Shown here: positions 1-9,090 of the stretch, piece by piece
How the letters are laid out: each line of letters opens with the position of its first letter
How positions within the stretch are numbered: the first letter of the stretch is position 1
Notes under the pieces: generated by a model
Seen by the model: the letters and a program-made list of their open reading frames with translations, nothing else
What the model was told of the DNA's origin: nothing
Databases searched by the model: none
Assembly (NCBI RefSeq): GCF_004519315.1
Contig: NZ_SOZE01000018.1
Location: forward strand, 62,001 to 126,000
Length of the DNA stretch: 64,000 bases
Direction of reading: 5' to 3'
Source of the DNA: Mucilaginibacter psychrotolerans
GTDB taxonomy: Bacteria; Bacteroidota; Bacteroidia; Sphingobacteriales; Sphingobacteriaceae
Program-made: the position numbers and the translations under genes

Positions 1-6
1 GAAACC

Positions 7-387
7 ATGACTTATTTTGAAGCGGGTTGGTCGGTCGATCCATGGAGAGACGACGATATGGTGATTTATAACGATTTGTTTGACCAACAATTAGCCAATA
101 AAATGCATGTGGTGAAGTTGGATAAACGGCAGACTAGTTTTAAAGGTAAAATACTGATAGCAGAGGTTGATAATACTGTAGTGGATGGATGTTCCGAAGC
201 TCACTCGGATGGACTAATTGACATTTTTGACTGTCCGCCTATTGATACTTGGTTTTATTTCACGAAAAATGAATATAGTAGGCTGATATATTGCTGGATC
301 CCCGAGAAATTTGAGGGGCAAATAAATATTGCTGTGGCAGTAAACGCTACTGATTGTCTAAGATGGTTTGAAGGTACGCCCCAATAA
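7..387 (+). CDS. hypothetical protein, possibly 5'-truncated by the window edge
   Basis: Reads as a 126-residue soluble, acidic protein with many aromatic residues (for example DTWFYFTKNEYSR). I do not recognise the family. The frame is already open at base 1, two codons before this ATG, and no ribosome-binding site is visible, so the true start may lie outside the window. There is no signal peptide or membrane segment. It converges on sppA with only a short hairpin between them. The coding call rests on the long open frame and on plausible codon use; no function is proposed. Confidence 0.6.
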   Translation: MTYFEAGWSVDPWRDDDMVIYNDLFDQQLANKMHVVKLDKRQTSFKGKILIAEVDNTVVDGCSEAHSDGLIDIFDCPPIDTWFYFTKNEYSRLIYCWIPEKFEGQINIAVAVNATDCLRWFEGTPQ

Positions 388-389
388 GA

Positions 390-417
390 AAAGCCACCCT
401 CGCAGGCAGCTTTTCCA
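390..417. terminator. hairpin between converging genes
   Basis: AAAAGC and GCTTTT arms enclose a CCT/AGG inner stem. The hairpin sits between two converging stop codons and has A- and T-runs on its flanks, so it could end transcription from both sides. Confidence 0.5.
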
Positions 418-435
418 TCAAAATATTTAACAAAA

Positions 436-2235
436 TTATCTTATTACCACTTCGTAAGGCATACGTGCCTGCGGGGTGCGCATCATTTGGGTTACGCCTT
501 TTATCTGCTGGTAGTATTTATAGTTTTCGCCTAGCTCGGCTTTTACTAAATGGGCACTCATTTGTGCGGAGAAACCCTGGCCTAATTTGCTCAATACACT
601 CTTTTGCTCGGGGTAGCTTACCAGTTGGTAATCTTTCAGGTTCGCCTTTTTTGCGGCAGATGCAACGGCATCGCTGATATTTCCCAGGCGGTCAACCAAG
701 CCGATCTTTAAAGCTTGCTGACCAGTCCACACACGGCCCTGGCCAATAGAGTTGATATAGGCCTGTGTTTTTTTGCGGCCATCGGCAACAGCTTTAGTAA
801 AAGTATCGTAACCACGGTTCACGCTTTTTTGCAGCATGGCGCGTTCTTCTGGAGTAAGGGGACGGCTTACATCGCCCAAATCGGCATACTTGCCGGTTTT
901 TACGCCATCGAAAGTAACGCCTAATTTATCGTTAAAGAATTTCTGCATATTAGGCAGCACCGCAAAGATGCCTATAGAACCGGTGATGGTATTCGGCTCG
1001 GCAAAAATAGAATCAGCTGCGCAAGCGATGTAATATCCGCCGGATGCTGCCACATCGCCCATAGAAACGATGATGGGTTTTACCTTTTTGGTTAGCATCA
1101 CCTCGCGCCATATCACGTCAGATGCCAGCGAACTGCCACCGGGTGAGTTCACGCGCAAAACAATCGCTTTTATCTTATCGTCGGTACGGGCTTTGCGTAT
1201 GGCCCTTGATATCTTTTCGGAACCGATGCTGTTATCGTCGCCATCGCCGCCACTAATTTCGCCCGAGGCGTATATCACCGCAATACGGTTTTTGGAGTAG
1301 CTCTTTTTATCGTCGTCATCTTCCTTACCATCGTCTTTAGGGCTGCTCTTTAAGTATTCGCCCAGTTCAACGCTGTGCAGGTCGTCTTTCTCGTTGATAT
1401 CGGTACGGTTTTTCAGGTCGCTTAAAATTTCATCTTTGTATTTCAGACCGTCAACCAGTTTGTATTTCAAAGCATCTTCCGGCTCCTGTATGCGGCCGGT
1501 GTTGGCGTAGTTGAATAACGAATCTTTGTTGATATGGCGGCTCTTGCTTATGCCGATAAGGAAATGATCGTACATAGAACCGAGGTACGAAGTCACCTGC
1601 TCGCGGTTGGCATCGCTCATTTTGGTAAGGAAGTATGGCTCTACTGCACTTTTGTAAGTACCTACTTTAATAATCTGCGCCTCGATGCCCAACTTATCCA
1701 GCGCACCTTTCAAAAAGGTAACATCCGAACTAAAGCCCTTGAATTCGATGATGCCCTTGGGGTTTAAGTACACTTTATCGGCAACGGAAGCCAGGTAATA
1801 AAAACCCTGGGTGTAAATTTCGGAGTAAGCCACCACAAATTTGCCCGACTTTTTAAAGTCGAGCAGTGCGTTGCGCAGTTCCTCGGTAGTAGCCTGGCCC
1901 TGCATCATGTAGCTTTCATCTAAAAAGATGCCTTTGATGTTGTTGTCGTCTTTTGCTTTTTTAATGCTGGCGAGGATATCGTTCAATCCCAATGATTTTT
2001 CACCATCGAAACCCAGAAAACCAATGCCGGCAAGCGGGTTATTGGCGGTACGTTCGTTTATCTGGTAATCTATTTTTACGTGCAGGATAGAGTTGGAGTC
2101 AACATCTACGGTTTTGTCTGAACCGGCCGCGCTAACCAGGCCCACAATGATCAGGACGAATACCACCCCAAAAATTACGGTAGAAATGATGATGCCCACA
2201 ACCGTGGCGAATACAAATTTGAAGAATTGTTTCAT
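436..2235 (-). CDS. sppA: signal peptide peptidase SppA, 67K (double-domain) type
   Basis: Membrane-anchored serine protease that clears cleaved signal peptides and membrane fragments. The 599 residues match the long, tandem-domain SppA form. Residues about 8-35 are a single hydrophobic anchor. The N-terminal domain carries the general-base lysine in VGTYKSAVEPY (Lys195) and the C-terminal domain carries the nucleophile in GDVAASGGYY (Ser398), giving the Ser-Lys dyad of the family. A lysine/aspartate-rich linker (KEDDDDKK) lies between the two halves. The start is the ATG at 2235, directly before the anchor. It is divergent from folK across about 90 bp. Confidence 0.95.
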   Translation of the reverse strand: MKQFFKFVFATVVGIIISTVIFGVVFVLIIVGLVSAAGSDKTVDVDSNSILHVKIDYQINERTANNPLAGIGFLGFDGEKSLGLNDILASIKKAKDDNNIKGIFLDESYMMQGQATTEELRNALLDFKKSGKFVVAYSEIYTQGFYYLASVADKVYLNPKGIIEFKGFSSDVTFLKGALDKLGIEAQIIKVGTYKSAVEPYFLTKMSDANREQVTSYLGSMYDHFLIGISKSRHINKDSLFNYANTGRIQEPEDALKYKLVDGLKYKDEILSDLKNRTDINEKDDLHSVELGEYLKSSPKDDGKEDDDDKKSYSKNRIAVIYASGEISGGDGDDNSIGSEKISRAIRKARTDDKIKAIVLRVNSPGGSSLASDVIWREVMLTKKVKPIIVSMGDVAASGGYYIACAADSIFAEPNTITGSIGIFAVLPNMQKFFNDKLGVTFDGVKTGKYADLGDVSRPLTPEERAMLQKSVNRGYDTFTKAVADGRKKTQAYINSIGQGRVWTGQQALKIGLVDRLGNISDAVASAAKKANLKDYQLVSYPEQKSVLSKLGQGFSAQMSAHLVKAELGENYKYYQQIKGVTQMMRTPQARMPYEVVIR

Positions 2236-2325
2236 TAACTGTTATAAATCATTTATATATGCAAACTTACTAAAATAGCCCTGCTTAACCTTATTAAGAG
2301 CCGGGGATATGACATTTGTTACAAC

Positions 2326-2811
2326 ATGGTTAGCGTTTTTTTACTCTTGGGTACCAATTTGGGCAACCGGCAATTGCATTTGCAACAGGCTATTGAGCAC
2401 GTGCGGCAGCAAATTTCGGAGGTAATCAACGCTTCGGCAGTTTACGAAACGCAATCATGGGGCAAAACAGATGAACCAGATTACCTTAACCAGGTTATAC
2501 AGTTAGAAACAGACCTGCCGGCCAGAAACGTGCTGGAAAAGATATTGACTATAGAACTGCAGATGGGGCGCACGCGAGAGGTGAAATGGGGTTCGCGTAT
2601 CATTGATATCGATATATTGTTTTATGGAAATGAGGTGATTGACGAGCCGGGCCTGGTAGTGCCGCATCCGCAGCTGCATAATCGCCGTTTTACGCTGGAA
2701 CCCCTGGCCGAACTTGCGCCGGATATGCTTCACCCTGTGCTGAATAAAAATATTTTAGTGCTCAAAAACGAGTTAAAAGACAGCTTGATTGTAAAAAAAT
2801 TATACTTTTGA
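2326..2811 (+). CDS. folK: 2-amino-4-hydroxy-6-hydroxymethyldihydropteridine pyrophosphokinase
   Basis: Transfers pyrophosphate from ATP to 6-hydroxymethyl-dihydropterin in folate synthesis. The 161 residues are the usual HPPK size. The N-terminus LLLGTNLGNR and the signature RxWGSRxIDIDIL (WGSRIIDIDILFYG, about residues 86-99) with the following VPHPQLHNRRF are diagnostic. The start ATG has no clear Shine-Dalgarno. The promoter of the next gene lies in its last codons. Confidence 0.95.
   Translation: MVSVFLLLGTNLGNRQLHLQQAIEHVRQQISEVINASAVYETQSWGKTDEPDYLNQVIQLETDLPARNVLEKILTIELQMGRTREVKWGSRIIDIDILFYGNEVIDEPGLVVPHPQLHNRRFTLEPLAELAPDMLHPVLNKNILVLKNELKDSLIVKKLYF
2785..2810 (+). promoter_or_regulatory. 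Bacteroidota-type promoter for the Hpt gene
   Basis: TACTTTTG at 2803-2810 matches the TAnnTTTG -7 element; a TTG at 2785-2787 is a weak, closely spaced -33 candidate. It overlaps the 3' end of folK and precedes the Hpt ATG by 17 bp. Confidence 0.55.
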
Positions 2812-2827
2812 CATATAAACCAGTACA

Positions 2828-3205
2828 ATGGCCTATAACATACCAGCGCAAGACCTTGATCTTGCCTTTTTATACGAAATTGCCGATGGCAGCGATGAAT
2901 TTATTGTAGATTCTATTGGCATGTTTTTAGAGCAGACCCCGCAATTGCTGGCCAGCATAACTGCTGCTATTGATGCGCAAGACTGGGTAGTAGCCGCACA
3001 GGCTTCGCACAAACTGAAACCCAACCTGGGCTTTTTTGGCATGCCGTGGTGCCAGGCCACCATACAGGAAGTTGAGATTGCCTGCAAGCAAGGCGCTGCT
3101 AACCCGCCCGAAATTATCGCAACATTTAACATGGTAAAAACCATGGTGAACAAAAACCTGATAGAACTAGATAAAATTAAGATTGAGAAGGAAGCGAACC
3201 TTTAA
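2828..3205 (+). CDS. Hpt (histidine phosphotransfer) domain protein
   Basis: A stand-alone phosphorelay module of 125 residues, the length of a single Hpt four-helix bundle. ASHKLKPNLGFFGM (about residues 58-71) is the canonical phospho-accepting His motif (HKLK followed by a small/hydrophobic turn). It would carry phosphate between a hybrid kinase receiver and a response regulator. The hybrid sensor kinase at 43736-46993 ends in a receiver domain and is one possible partner, but that link is inference. It has its own promoter. Confidence 0.85.
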   Translation: MAYNIPAQDLDLAFLYEIADGSDEFIVDSIGMFLEQTPQLLASITAAIDAQDWVVAAQASHKLKPNLGFFGMPWCQATIQEVEIACKQGAANPPEIIATFNMVKTMVNKNLIELDKIKIEKEANL

Positions 3206-3210
3206 AGACA

Positions 3211-3379
3211 CAAGACTATTAGATTCAAGATTCAAGAGTCAAGAGTCAAGAGTCAAGAAAAAAGAGGAAATTCACAAAATAGAAGAGGCGACCATTTATA
3301 TGATCGCCTCTTTTTATTTACGACAAACTATCCGCAGACACCCTGTCTTCTATCTTGATTCTTGTATCTAACAGTCTTG
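3211..3379. repeat. 169-bp element with 27-bp imperfect terminal inverted repeats
   Basis: The left end 3211-3237 and the right end 3353-3379 are inverted copies with about four mismatches. Both are built from degenerate CAAGATT/CAAGAGTC words; the left side continues into three AGAGTCA steps. A terminator hairpin sits in the middle. It fills the gap between Hpt and purS and resembles a non-autonomous element. Confidence 0.6.
3285..3315. terminator. rho-independent terminator
   Basis: GAGGCGA and TCGCCTC arms are followed by TTTTT. It lies between the converging Hpt and purS genes. Confidence 0.75.
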
Positions 3380-3384
3380 CTTCC

Positions 3385-3642
3385 TTAAGCAACTTCTTCC
3401 AGCTTAAAGCTGTAGCTTTCCATAATCAGGTTGGCAAGCAGGTTTTTACAGGCCTGGTCTACTTTTTCGCTCGCAGTTTCGGTGCTGTCGGCTTCAATTT
3501 CCAGCGTAATGTGTTTGCCTATACGTATGTTCTGTATTTCTGATAAACCCAGGTTTTTCATGCTGCCAGTTACGGCTTTGCCCTGAGGGTCCAGAATTTC
3601 TTTTTTCGGCATTACGTCTATTTCGGCCAGGAATTTTTTCAT
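3385..3642 (-). CDS. purS: phosphoribosylformylglycinamidine synthase subunit PurS
   Basis: A small subunit of the purine pathway FGAM synthase complex (PurS-PurL-PurQ). The 85 residues have the PurS pattern: an N-terminal strand followed by DPQGKAVTGSMKNLGL, then IRIGKHI and the C-terminal ACKNLLANLIMESYSF. It is the last gene of the rho-pssA-purS run, 29 bp after pssA. No purL or purQ is in the window. Confidence 0.9.
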   Translation of the reverse strand: MKKFLAEIDVMPKKEILDPQGKAVTGSMKNLGLSEIQNIRIGKHITLEIEADSTETASEKVDQACKNLLANLIMESYSFKLEEVA

Positions 3643-3671
3643 CTGTGTACTTGAGTTAGGAAGATACTTAG

Positions 3672-4409
3672 CTAAGCGTGTTTGTTTCTGCTTAGGATGG
3701 TATCGTCGGCAAATTTTAGTTGAATTAAAGATAAGGTGATATACATTACAATAACCACCGGAACTGCCGCAAATTTAAAAAATAGTATCAGTATTGCCGA
3801 AAACAGCAGCAATAAATAACGGTAAAAGTTTTTGTTGAAATCACTGTTCTTAAATTTGAGCGACATCAGCGGTATCTCGGCCACCAGCAGCGTACACATC
3901 AAAGCAATAAAAACCAAAATGGCGTAAGGGTTGAGTATGTAACGGCTTAAGCCATCGTACTGCAGCATAATAAGCGGAATTGATGCAATGAGGATAGCAT
4001 TAGCCGGGGTAGGCAGGCCTATAAAGCTATCTGCCTGGCGGGTATCGCTGTTGAATTTGGCCAGCCTCAACATAGAGAATACGGCTAACAAAAACGCTGC
4101 GTAATTAACATATTCGCCAATACCGGGTATTTGCGGCGAGCGCGAAAGCAACTCGTAAACGATGGCCGATGGCAATACGCCGAAGCTCACCATATCCGAT
4201 AGCGAATCCAGATCCTTGCCTATGCACGATGTGGAATTGAGTACCCTTGAGGCAAACCCATCAAAAAAATCGAAGATCGCCGCCAAAAAGATGGCATAAG
4301 CCGCTATAACCAGGTTATCCTGAAACGCAAATACGATACCAACGCAACCGCTGAACAGGTTTGCGCAGGTAATGGCATTTGGAAGATGTTTTTTTACTCG
4401 CCTCCTCAT
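3672..4409 (-). CDS. pssA: CDP-diacylglycerol-serine O-phosphatidyltransferase
   Basis: Makes phosphatidylserine, the precursor of phosphatidylethanolamine, in the inner membrane. The 245 residues contain about seven hydrophobic segments and the CDP-alcohol phosphotransferase signature DxxDGxxAR...GxxxDxxxD, seen as DFFDGFASRVLN with GKDLDSLSD (about residues 46-71). It starts at ATG 4409 (MRRRVKKHLPNAIT), where basic residues precede the first membrane helix. It lies 91 bp downstream of rho. Confidence 0.93.
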   Translation of the reverse strand: MRRRVKKHLPNAITCANLFSGCVGIVFAFQDNLVIAAYAIFLAAIFDFFDGFASRVLNSTSCIGKDLDSLSDMVSFGVLPSAIVYELLSRSPQIPGIGEYVNYAAFLLAVFSMLRLAKFNSDTRQADSFIGLPTPANAILIASIPLIMLQYDGLSRYILNPYAILVFIALMCTLLVAEIPLMSLKFKNSDFNKNFYRYLLLLFSAILILFFKFAAVPVVIVMYITLSLIQLKFADDTILSRNKHA

Positions 4410-4500
4410 AATTGGTTATGAAGGTATAATAATTTTAGTTAAAAACATGGAATTATAGATTAAGCTTGTGCTAAATTATAACTCCATATTTATAAATATA

Positions 4501-6141
4501 TTATGAATTCATCGAAATCAGGAACTCTTCGTTGGTTTTTGTACCCCTTATCTGGGCCTGTAAAAACTCCATGCTTTCCTGCGAATTCATATCGGCAAGG
4601 TGATTACGTAGTATCCATATACGCTGTAACGTATCGCGATCCAGCAACAAATCGTCGCGGCGGGTGCTCGATGCAGTGATATCGATAGCCGGGAAGATAC
4701 GTTTGTTAGACAGTTTACGATCCAGTTGAAGCTCCATGTTGCCGGTACCTTTAAATTCTTCAAAGATAACCTCATCCATTTTAGAGCCGGTTTCGGTAAG
4801 AGCAGTAGCGATAATGGTAAGCGAACCGCCATCCTCGATGTTACGGGCCGCACCAAAGAAACGTTTTGGTTTGTGCAATGCGTTGGCATCCACACCACCC
4901 GATAATATTTTACCTGATGCCGGTGCAACAGTATTGTAAGCACGTGCCAAGCGGGTGATAGAATCCAGCAGAATAACCACATCGTGGCCGCACTCTACCA
5001 TGCGTTTTGCTTTTTCCAGTACAATGTTGGCAATTTTTACGTGGCGCTCTGCGGGCTCATCAAAGGTAGATGATACCACTTCGGCGCGTACGCTGCGGGC
5101 CATATCGGTAACCTCCTCGGGGCGTTCGTCTATCAGTAAGATGATCAGGTAGACTTCGGGGTGGTTTTTGGCTATTGCGTTAGCCACATCCTTCAGCAAC
5201 ATGGTTTTACCTGTTTTTGGCTGCGCCACAATCAAACCACGCTGACCTTTACCAATAGGAGAGAACAAGTCCATAATGCGGGTAGAATAATTACCGGCAT
5301 CAGTAAACAAGCTTAGTTTCTCCGAAGGGAAAAGCGGGGTAAGGTGGTCGAAAGGTACGCGGTCGCGCACTTCGGCAGGTATGCGGCCGTTGATGGCCTC
5401 AACGCGTACCAGCGGGAAATATTTTTCGCCTTCTTTTGGCGGGCGTATGCTGCCGCGTACGGTATCGCCGGTTTTAAGGCCGAAAAGTTTTATCTGCGAT
5501 TGCGATACGTAAATATCATCCGGAGATGTGAGGTAGTTATAATCAGAAGAGCGGAGGAAACCGTAGCCATCGGGCATAATTTCCAGTACGCCCTCGTTTA
5601 CGATAACGTTATCAAAATCGAGGTTGATAGCGGGTTCCTGGTTTTTTTGCGCAGGGCCGTTGCCTGTGTTGTTTACACGACGTTCGAATTTCTGGGGGCG
5701 GGCTTCGGCAGGCAGCTGTTCTGCCCTTATCGCCTGTTCCTCATCGGTTTCAACGGTAGTAGCCGAAACAGCAGGCGTAAAGTTGCCGCGGTTGTTGTTT
5801 TCCAACTCGTCTTCTTCCTGCTCAAAAATGTTTGTATCGTTTAAAGGTACTTCTACCCTTGGTTCGTTTTTGGCTTTTACAACACGCGTTCTTTTGCGTG
5901 TTTTTTCGGCTGGTTCCGCTTCGGCTGGTGCTTCAGTATCTTCGCCTGTAGGCTTAGGCGCGTAATTGTTCTCGGTGATGCTTTGTTGGTTCCTGGCGGC
6001 TTCTATTAATTGCTGTTGTTCAACTATTGCAGCAACAAGCTGGGCTTTCCTAAGCTCATCAGCAGTGGCAATACCCAAACTCCTAGCAATATCGCGCAAC
6101 TCAGAAACGAGTTTGTCGTTCAATTCTATTGTATCGGACAT
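4501..6141 (-). CDS. rho: transcription termination factor Rho
   Basis: Hexameric RNA-dependent ATPase that ends untranslated transcripts. Of the 546 residues, about 1-45 form the N-terminal helical domain and about 50-170 are a low-complexity, charged linker typical of Bacteroidota Rho. The RNA-binding domain follows (LEIMPDGYGFLRSSDYNY). The ATPase core has Walker A AQPKTGKTM and Walker B VVILLDSITRLARAY, and ends in ELQLDRKLSNKRIFPAID. It starts at ATG 6141. The linker makes it much longer than E. coli Rho (419 residues). Confidence 0.97.
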   Translation of the reverse strand: MSDTIELNDKLVSELRDIARSLGIATADELRKAQLVAAIVEQQQLIEAARNQQSITENNYAPKPTGEDTEAPAEAEPAEKTRKRTRVVKAKNEPRVEVPLNDTNIFEQEEDELENNNRGNFTPAVSATTVETDEEQAIRAEQLPAEARPQKFERRVNNTGNGPAQKNQEPAINLDFDNVIVNEGVLEIMPDGYGFLRSSDYNYLTSPDDIYVSQSQIKLFGLKTGDTVRGSIRPPKEGEKYFPLVRVEAINGRIPAEVRDRVPFDHLTPLFPSEKLSLFTDAGNYSTRIMDLFSPIGKGQRGLIVAQPKTGKTMLLKDVANAIAKNHPEVYLIILLIDERPEEVTDMARSVRAEVVSSTFDEPAERHVKIANIVLEKAKRMVECGHDVVILLDSITRLARAYNTVAPASGKILSGGVDANALHKPKRFFGAARNIEDGGSLTIIATALTETGSKMDEVIFEEFKGTGNMELQLDRKLSNKRIFPAIDITASSTRRDDLLLDRDTLQRIWILRNHLADMNSQESMEFLQAQIRGTKTNEEFLISMNS

Positions 6142-6388
6142 GATATGAATTATAGTTCAAAAGGATTTTTTAGTTGAAAGATTGTTTTGCAAACCCTGTA
6201 TATGCAATATTTAAGCCAGGTAAGTATCAACAATAATGACGTGGTGATAAAAATTGTTTCTTGTAAGCAAGAAATGCAGAGGAAAACGATGCAATTTTAA
6301 TGAAATATTCTTGAAATGCAAATTTAATAAAAAAATAACAGGTTGTGTGGTTTTTTTTAGATTTTTGGCATCGAAACAAAACATTAAG

Positions 6389-7222
6389 ATGATATCCCGC
6401 CAGCAACTTATAGCCCAGATAAAACAAAAGAAAACTTTTTTATGTGTGGGATTAGATACAGATGTAGAAAAAATTCCCGATTTCCTGAAAGAATACCCCG
6501 ATCCGGCGTTCGAATTCAACAAGCGCATCATTGACGCTACCAGGGATTTATGCATAGCCTACAAGCCCAACGCCGCCTTTTACGAAAGCAGGGGCATGGC
6601 GGGCCTGCAAAGCCTTATTTCTACTTATGAGTACCTGCCCAAGGATTGTTTATCTATTATAGATGCCAAACGCGGCGATATTGGCAATACTTCTGATAAT
6701 TATGCCAAAGCTTTTTTTAACGAAGATGTTACCGGGATGGGCTTTGATGCCATAACCGTTACGCCCTATATGGGGAACGACAGCGTTACGCCTTATTTAA
6801 AATATGAGGGCAAATGGGTGATTATCCTGGCGCTTACGTCATCGGTAGGGAGCAAGGATTTTCAGTACCTCAACACCGGCGAGGGTTTCCTTTACGAAGC
6901 CGTAATACAGAAGGCCAATACCTGGGCCGGTGCCGATAGGCTGATGTTCGTAGTGGGTGCTACCAAAAGCACCGAGTTTGCCAATATCCGTAAGTACGCG
7001 CCTGATAACTTTCTTTTAGTTCCCGGCGTTGGCGCACAAGGCGGCAGCCTGGAAGATGTGTGCAAATACGGCATGACGGCAGATTGCGGGCTCATCGTAA
7101 ACGCATCACGCTCTATTATTTACGCCAGCAAGGGTGAAGACTTTGCCGAAGCAGCGAGGGCAGAGGCTTTGAGTTTGCAGCAGCAGATGCAGGTGGAATT
7201 GGAGAAGGCGGGTATTATATAA
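6389..7222 (+). CDS. pyrF: orotidine 5'-phosphate decarboxylase
   Basis: Last step of UMP synthesis. SIIDAKRGDIGNTSDNYAKA holds the catalytic DxKxxD set of the type-2 (longer, PyrF_2) family, and LLVPGVGAQGG is the phosphate-binding loop. I chose ATG 6389 (MISRQQLIAQIK, 277 residues). The open frame extends upstream to 6254, but that part is AT-rich and does not look coding. Directly after the stop begins the 88-bp repeat array. Confidence 0.93.
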   Translation: MISRQQLIAQIKQKKTFLCVGLDTDVEKIPDFLKEYPDPAFEFNKRIIDATRDLCIAYKPNAAFYESRGMAGLQSLISTYEYLPKDCLSIIDAKRGDIGNTSDNYAKAFFNEDVTGMGFDAITVTPYMGNDSVTPYLKYEGKWVIILALTSSVGSKDFQYLNTGEGFLYEAVIQKANTWAGADRLMFVVGATKSTEFANIRKYAPDNFLLVPGVGAQGGSLEDVCKYGMTADCGLIVNASRSIIYASKGEDFAEAARAEALSLQQQMQVELEKAGII

Positions 7223-7228
7223 TTTCCC

Positions 7229-7844
7229 GTTGGCTAAAGCCGAACGGCAATGAAGGTGGATTGATAGTATATGTTATTCAGATACCCATCTTCATTGCCG
7301 TTCCTTTCAAGGAACGGTTGGCTAAAGCCGAACGGCAATGCAGGTGGATTAATAGTATATGTTATTCAGTTACCCATCTTCATTGCCGTTCCTTTCAAGG
7401 AACGGTTGGCTAAAGCCGAACAGCAATGCAGGTGGATTAATAGTATATGTTATTCAGTTACCCATCTTCATTGCCGTTCCTTTCAAGGAACGGTTGGCTA
7501 AAGCCGAACAGCAATGCAGGTGGATTAATAGTATATGTTATTCAGTTACCCATCTTCATTGCCGTTCCTTTCAAGGAACGGTTGGCTAAAGCCGAACGGC
7601 AATGCAGGTGGATTAATAGTATATGTTATTCAGTTACCCATCTTCATTGCCGTTCCTTTCAAGGAACGGTTGGCTAAAGCCGATCGGCAATGAAGGTGGA
7701 TTGATAGTATATGTTACTCAGTTACCCATCTTCATTGCCGTTCCTTTCAAGGAACGGTCGGCTAAAGAATAACGGCACTGAAAGCGGCTTGGCGGTTGTT
7801 ATTTTTAAGCTCCCATCTTCATTGCTGTTCCTTTCAAAGAACGG
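7229..7844. repeat. tandem array of seven 88-bp units
   Basis: Units start at 7229, 7317, 7405, 7493, 7581, 7669 and 7757, exactly 88 bp apart. The first six are nearly identical; the seventh is degenerate. Each holds GAACGGCAATG and its inverse CATTGCCGTTC about 40 bp apart, and across each unit junction a tight palindrome CCGTTCCTT-TC-AAGGAACGG. The RNA of either strand could therefore form a row of hairpins. Open frames inside it are by-products of the period and change frame each unit. Confidence 0.95.
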
Positions 7845-7939
7845 CGCTTAGCGGTAAAACAAAATAAGCCTTCTTTGCCAGTTGGATGTTAGTTCGCTGC
7901 CAACCTGCTATTTTCAACAATTGTTATCTAAATACACAT

Positions 7940-8383
7940 ATGATTACCGAAATTGAACAGCAAACCTCAGATATCGATTGGTTTTTTACAGATGGAGAAA
8001 ATATTGCTTTCGTTGCTTCCGGAGGTGGTAAGCTACCCTCATCCGTATCATCTTCGAAACACGATACTGAATTATTAGCAGATTATTTTTGGAACGATGA
8101 AATAAGAAGTGAATTTATTATAAATCCATCTTTAAAAGAAATCGTTGGCAAAGCTGATGACTTATACTTATCTGATTTTGTCACAATGGCATGCAAAGGC
8201 TTATTTGCGTTTGACCGTACCGTGCTGAATCATTTTGCAGATTTAAATTATCATTTGGTAGCGGTGCCCACAATCCCCTTAAAGTTATCCGATTTACCGT
8301 CCGCCATAGCCGCCATCGTCATTAAAACGAAGATAAAGGGGACTGTAGACAGGGATTTCAACTTAAATCAATTTGAAGCATAA
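7940..8383 (+). CDS. hypothetical protein
   Basis: 147 residues from ATG 7940 (MITEIEQQTSDIDWFFTDGE); a longer frame opens at 7886, but that stretch does not look coding. It is soluble and acidic, with no signal peptide. The pattern DIDWFFTDGENIAFVASGGG...LP is one I associate loosely with small uncharacterised Bacteroidota proteins; no family or function can be named. It lies between the repeat array and the lipocalin gene. Confidence 0.65.
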   Translation: MITEIEQQTSDIDWFFTDGENIAFVASGGGKLPSSVSSSKHDTELLADYFWNDEIRSEFIINPSLKEIVGKADDLYLSDFVTMACKGLFAFDRTVLNHFADLNYHLVAVPTIPLKLSDLPSAIAAIVIKTKIKGTVDRDFNLNQFEA

Positions 8384-8508
8384 CCCCGCGCCTGTACAAG
8401 TGGCTATACTTGGATGAGTGTAGAGAGATTAGAGTTTATCCATCGATACGGTTTTAAACGTTTACTTTCTTCCTACAAACAAAACCCGCACTACACAGTT
8501 GCTAAAGC

Positions 8509-9051
8509 ATGAAAATACAAAAGTGGCAAATAGCGCTTGCCGGCATTGGGGCCGCAGCTTTAATCGTTAGTTTTTCTTCATGCGTGTCCATCCCCAAAGG
8601 CGCTAAAGCGGTAAAGCCTTTCCAAAAAGATCGTTATTTGGGCAAATGGTATGAGATATGCCGAATGGATTTTAAATTCGAAAAAAACCTGAATAACGTT
8701 ACGGCCAATTACACACTTAAGGATGACGGATCTATAAAAGTGGATAATAAAGGTTATAACTACCTTAAAAAAGAATGGAAAGAGAGTACAGGCAAAGCTA
8801 AATTTGTTGAAAATGACGATGTCGCACGCCTGAAAGTTTCGTTCTTTGGGCCATTTTATGCCGGGTATAATGTTATCGCTATTGACAAAGATTACAAATA
8901 TGCCATGGTAGCCGGGAATAACCTGGAATATTTGTGGCTATTATCAAGGGAAACAACCATCCCGCCAGCCATCATAACAGAGTATTTAAAACAGGCAAAA
9001 AGCCTGGGCTACGATGTGAACAAGCTGGTATGGACCAAACACGATAAATAA
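8509..9051 (+). CDS. lipocalin family lipoprotein (Blc-like)
   Basis: 180 residues with a lipoprotein signal: hydrophobic residues 8-24 then SFSSC, giving a lipidated Cys near residue 25. The lipocalin GxW motif is YLGKWYEICRMDFKFE (about residues 44-59), and the later YAMVAGNNLEYLWLLSRE matches the second conserved lipocalin block (TDY/R region). Bacterial lipocalins of this type sit in the outer membrane and bind fatty acids or lysophospholipids. It is a single gene closed by a strong terminator. Confidence 0.88.
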   Translation: MKIQKWQIALAGIGAAALIVSFSSCVSIPKGAKAVKPFQKDRYLGKWYEICRMDFKFEKNLNNVTANYTLKDDGSIKVDNKGYNYLKKEWKESTGKAKFVENDDVARLKVSFFGPFYAGYNVIAIDKDYKYAMVAGNNLEYLWLLSRETTIPPAIITEYLKQAKSLGYDVNKLVWTKHDK

Positions 9052-9090
9052 TACAACCCCCTGATAAGATAAATCGGCAAGGTAGTGTAA

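Noticed and set aside
6254..6388. Longer pyrF start at 6254
   Set aside because: The added 45 residues are AT-rich and unlike any PyrF; ATG 6389 gives the family length.
7271..7677. Open frames of 76 residues inside the repeat array
   Set aside because: They are copies of one another every 88 bp, move frame each unit, lack start signals and come from the repeat itself.
7229..7844. CRISPR array
   Set aside because: The whole 88-bp unit repeats; there are no unique spacers and no cas genes nearby.
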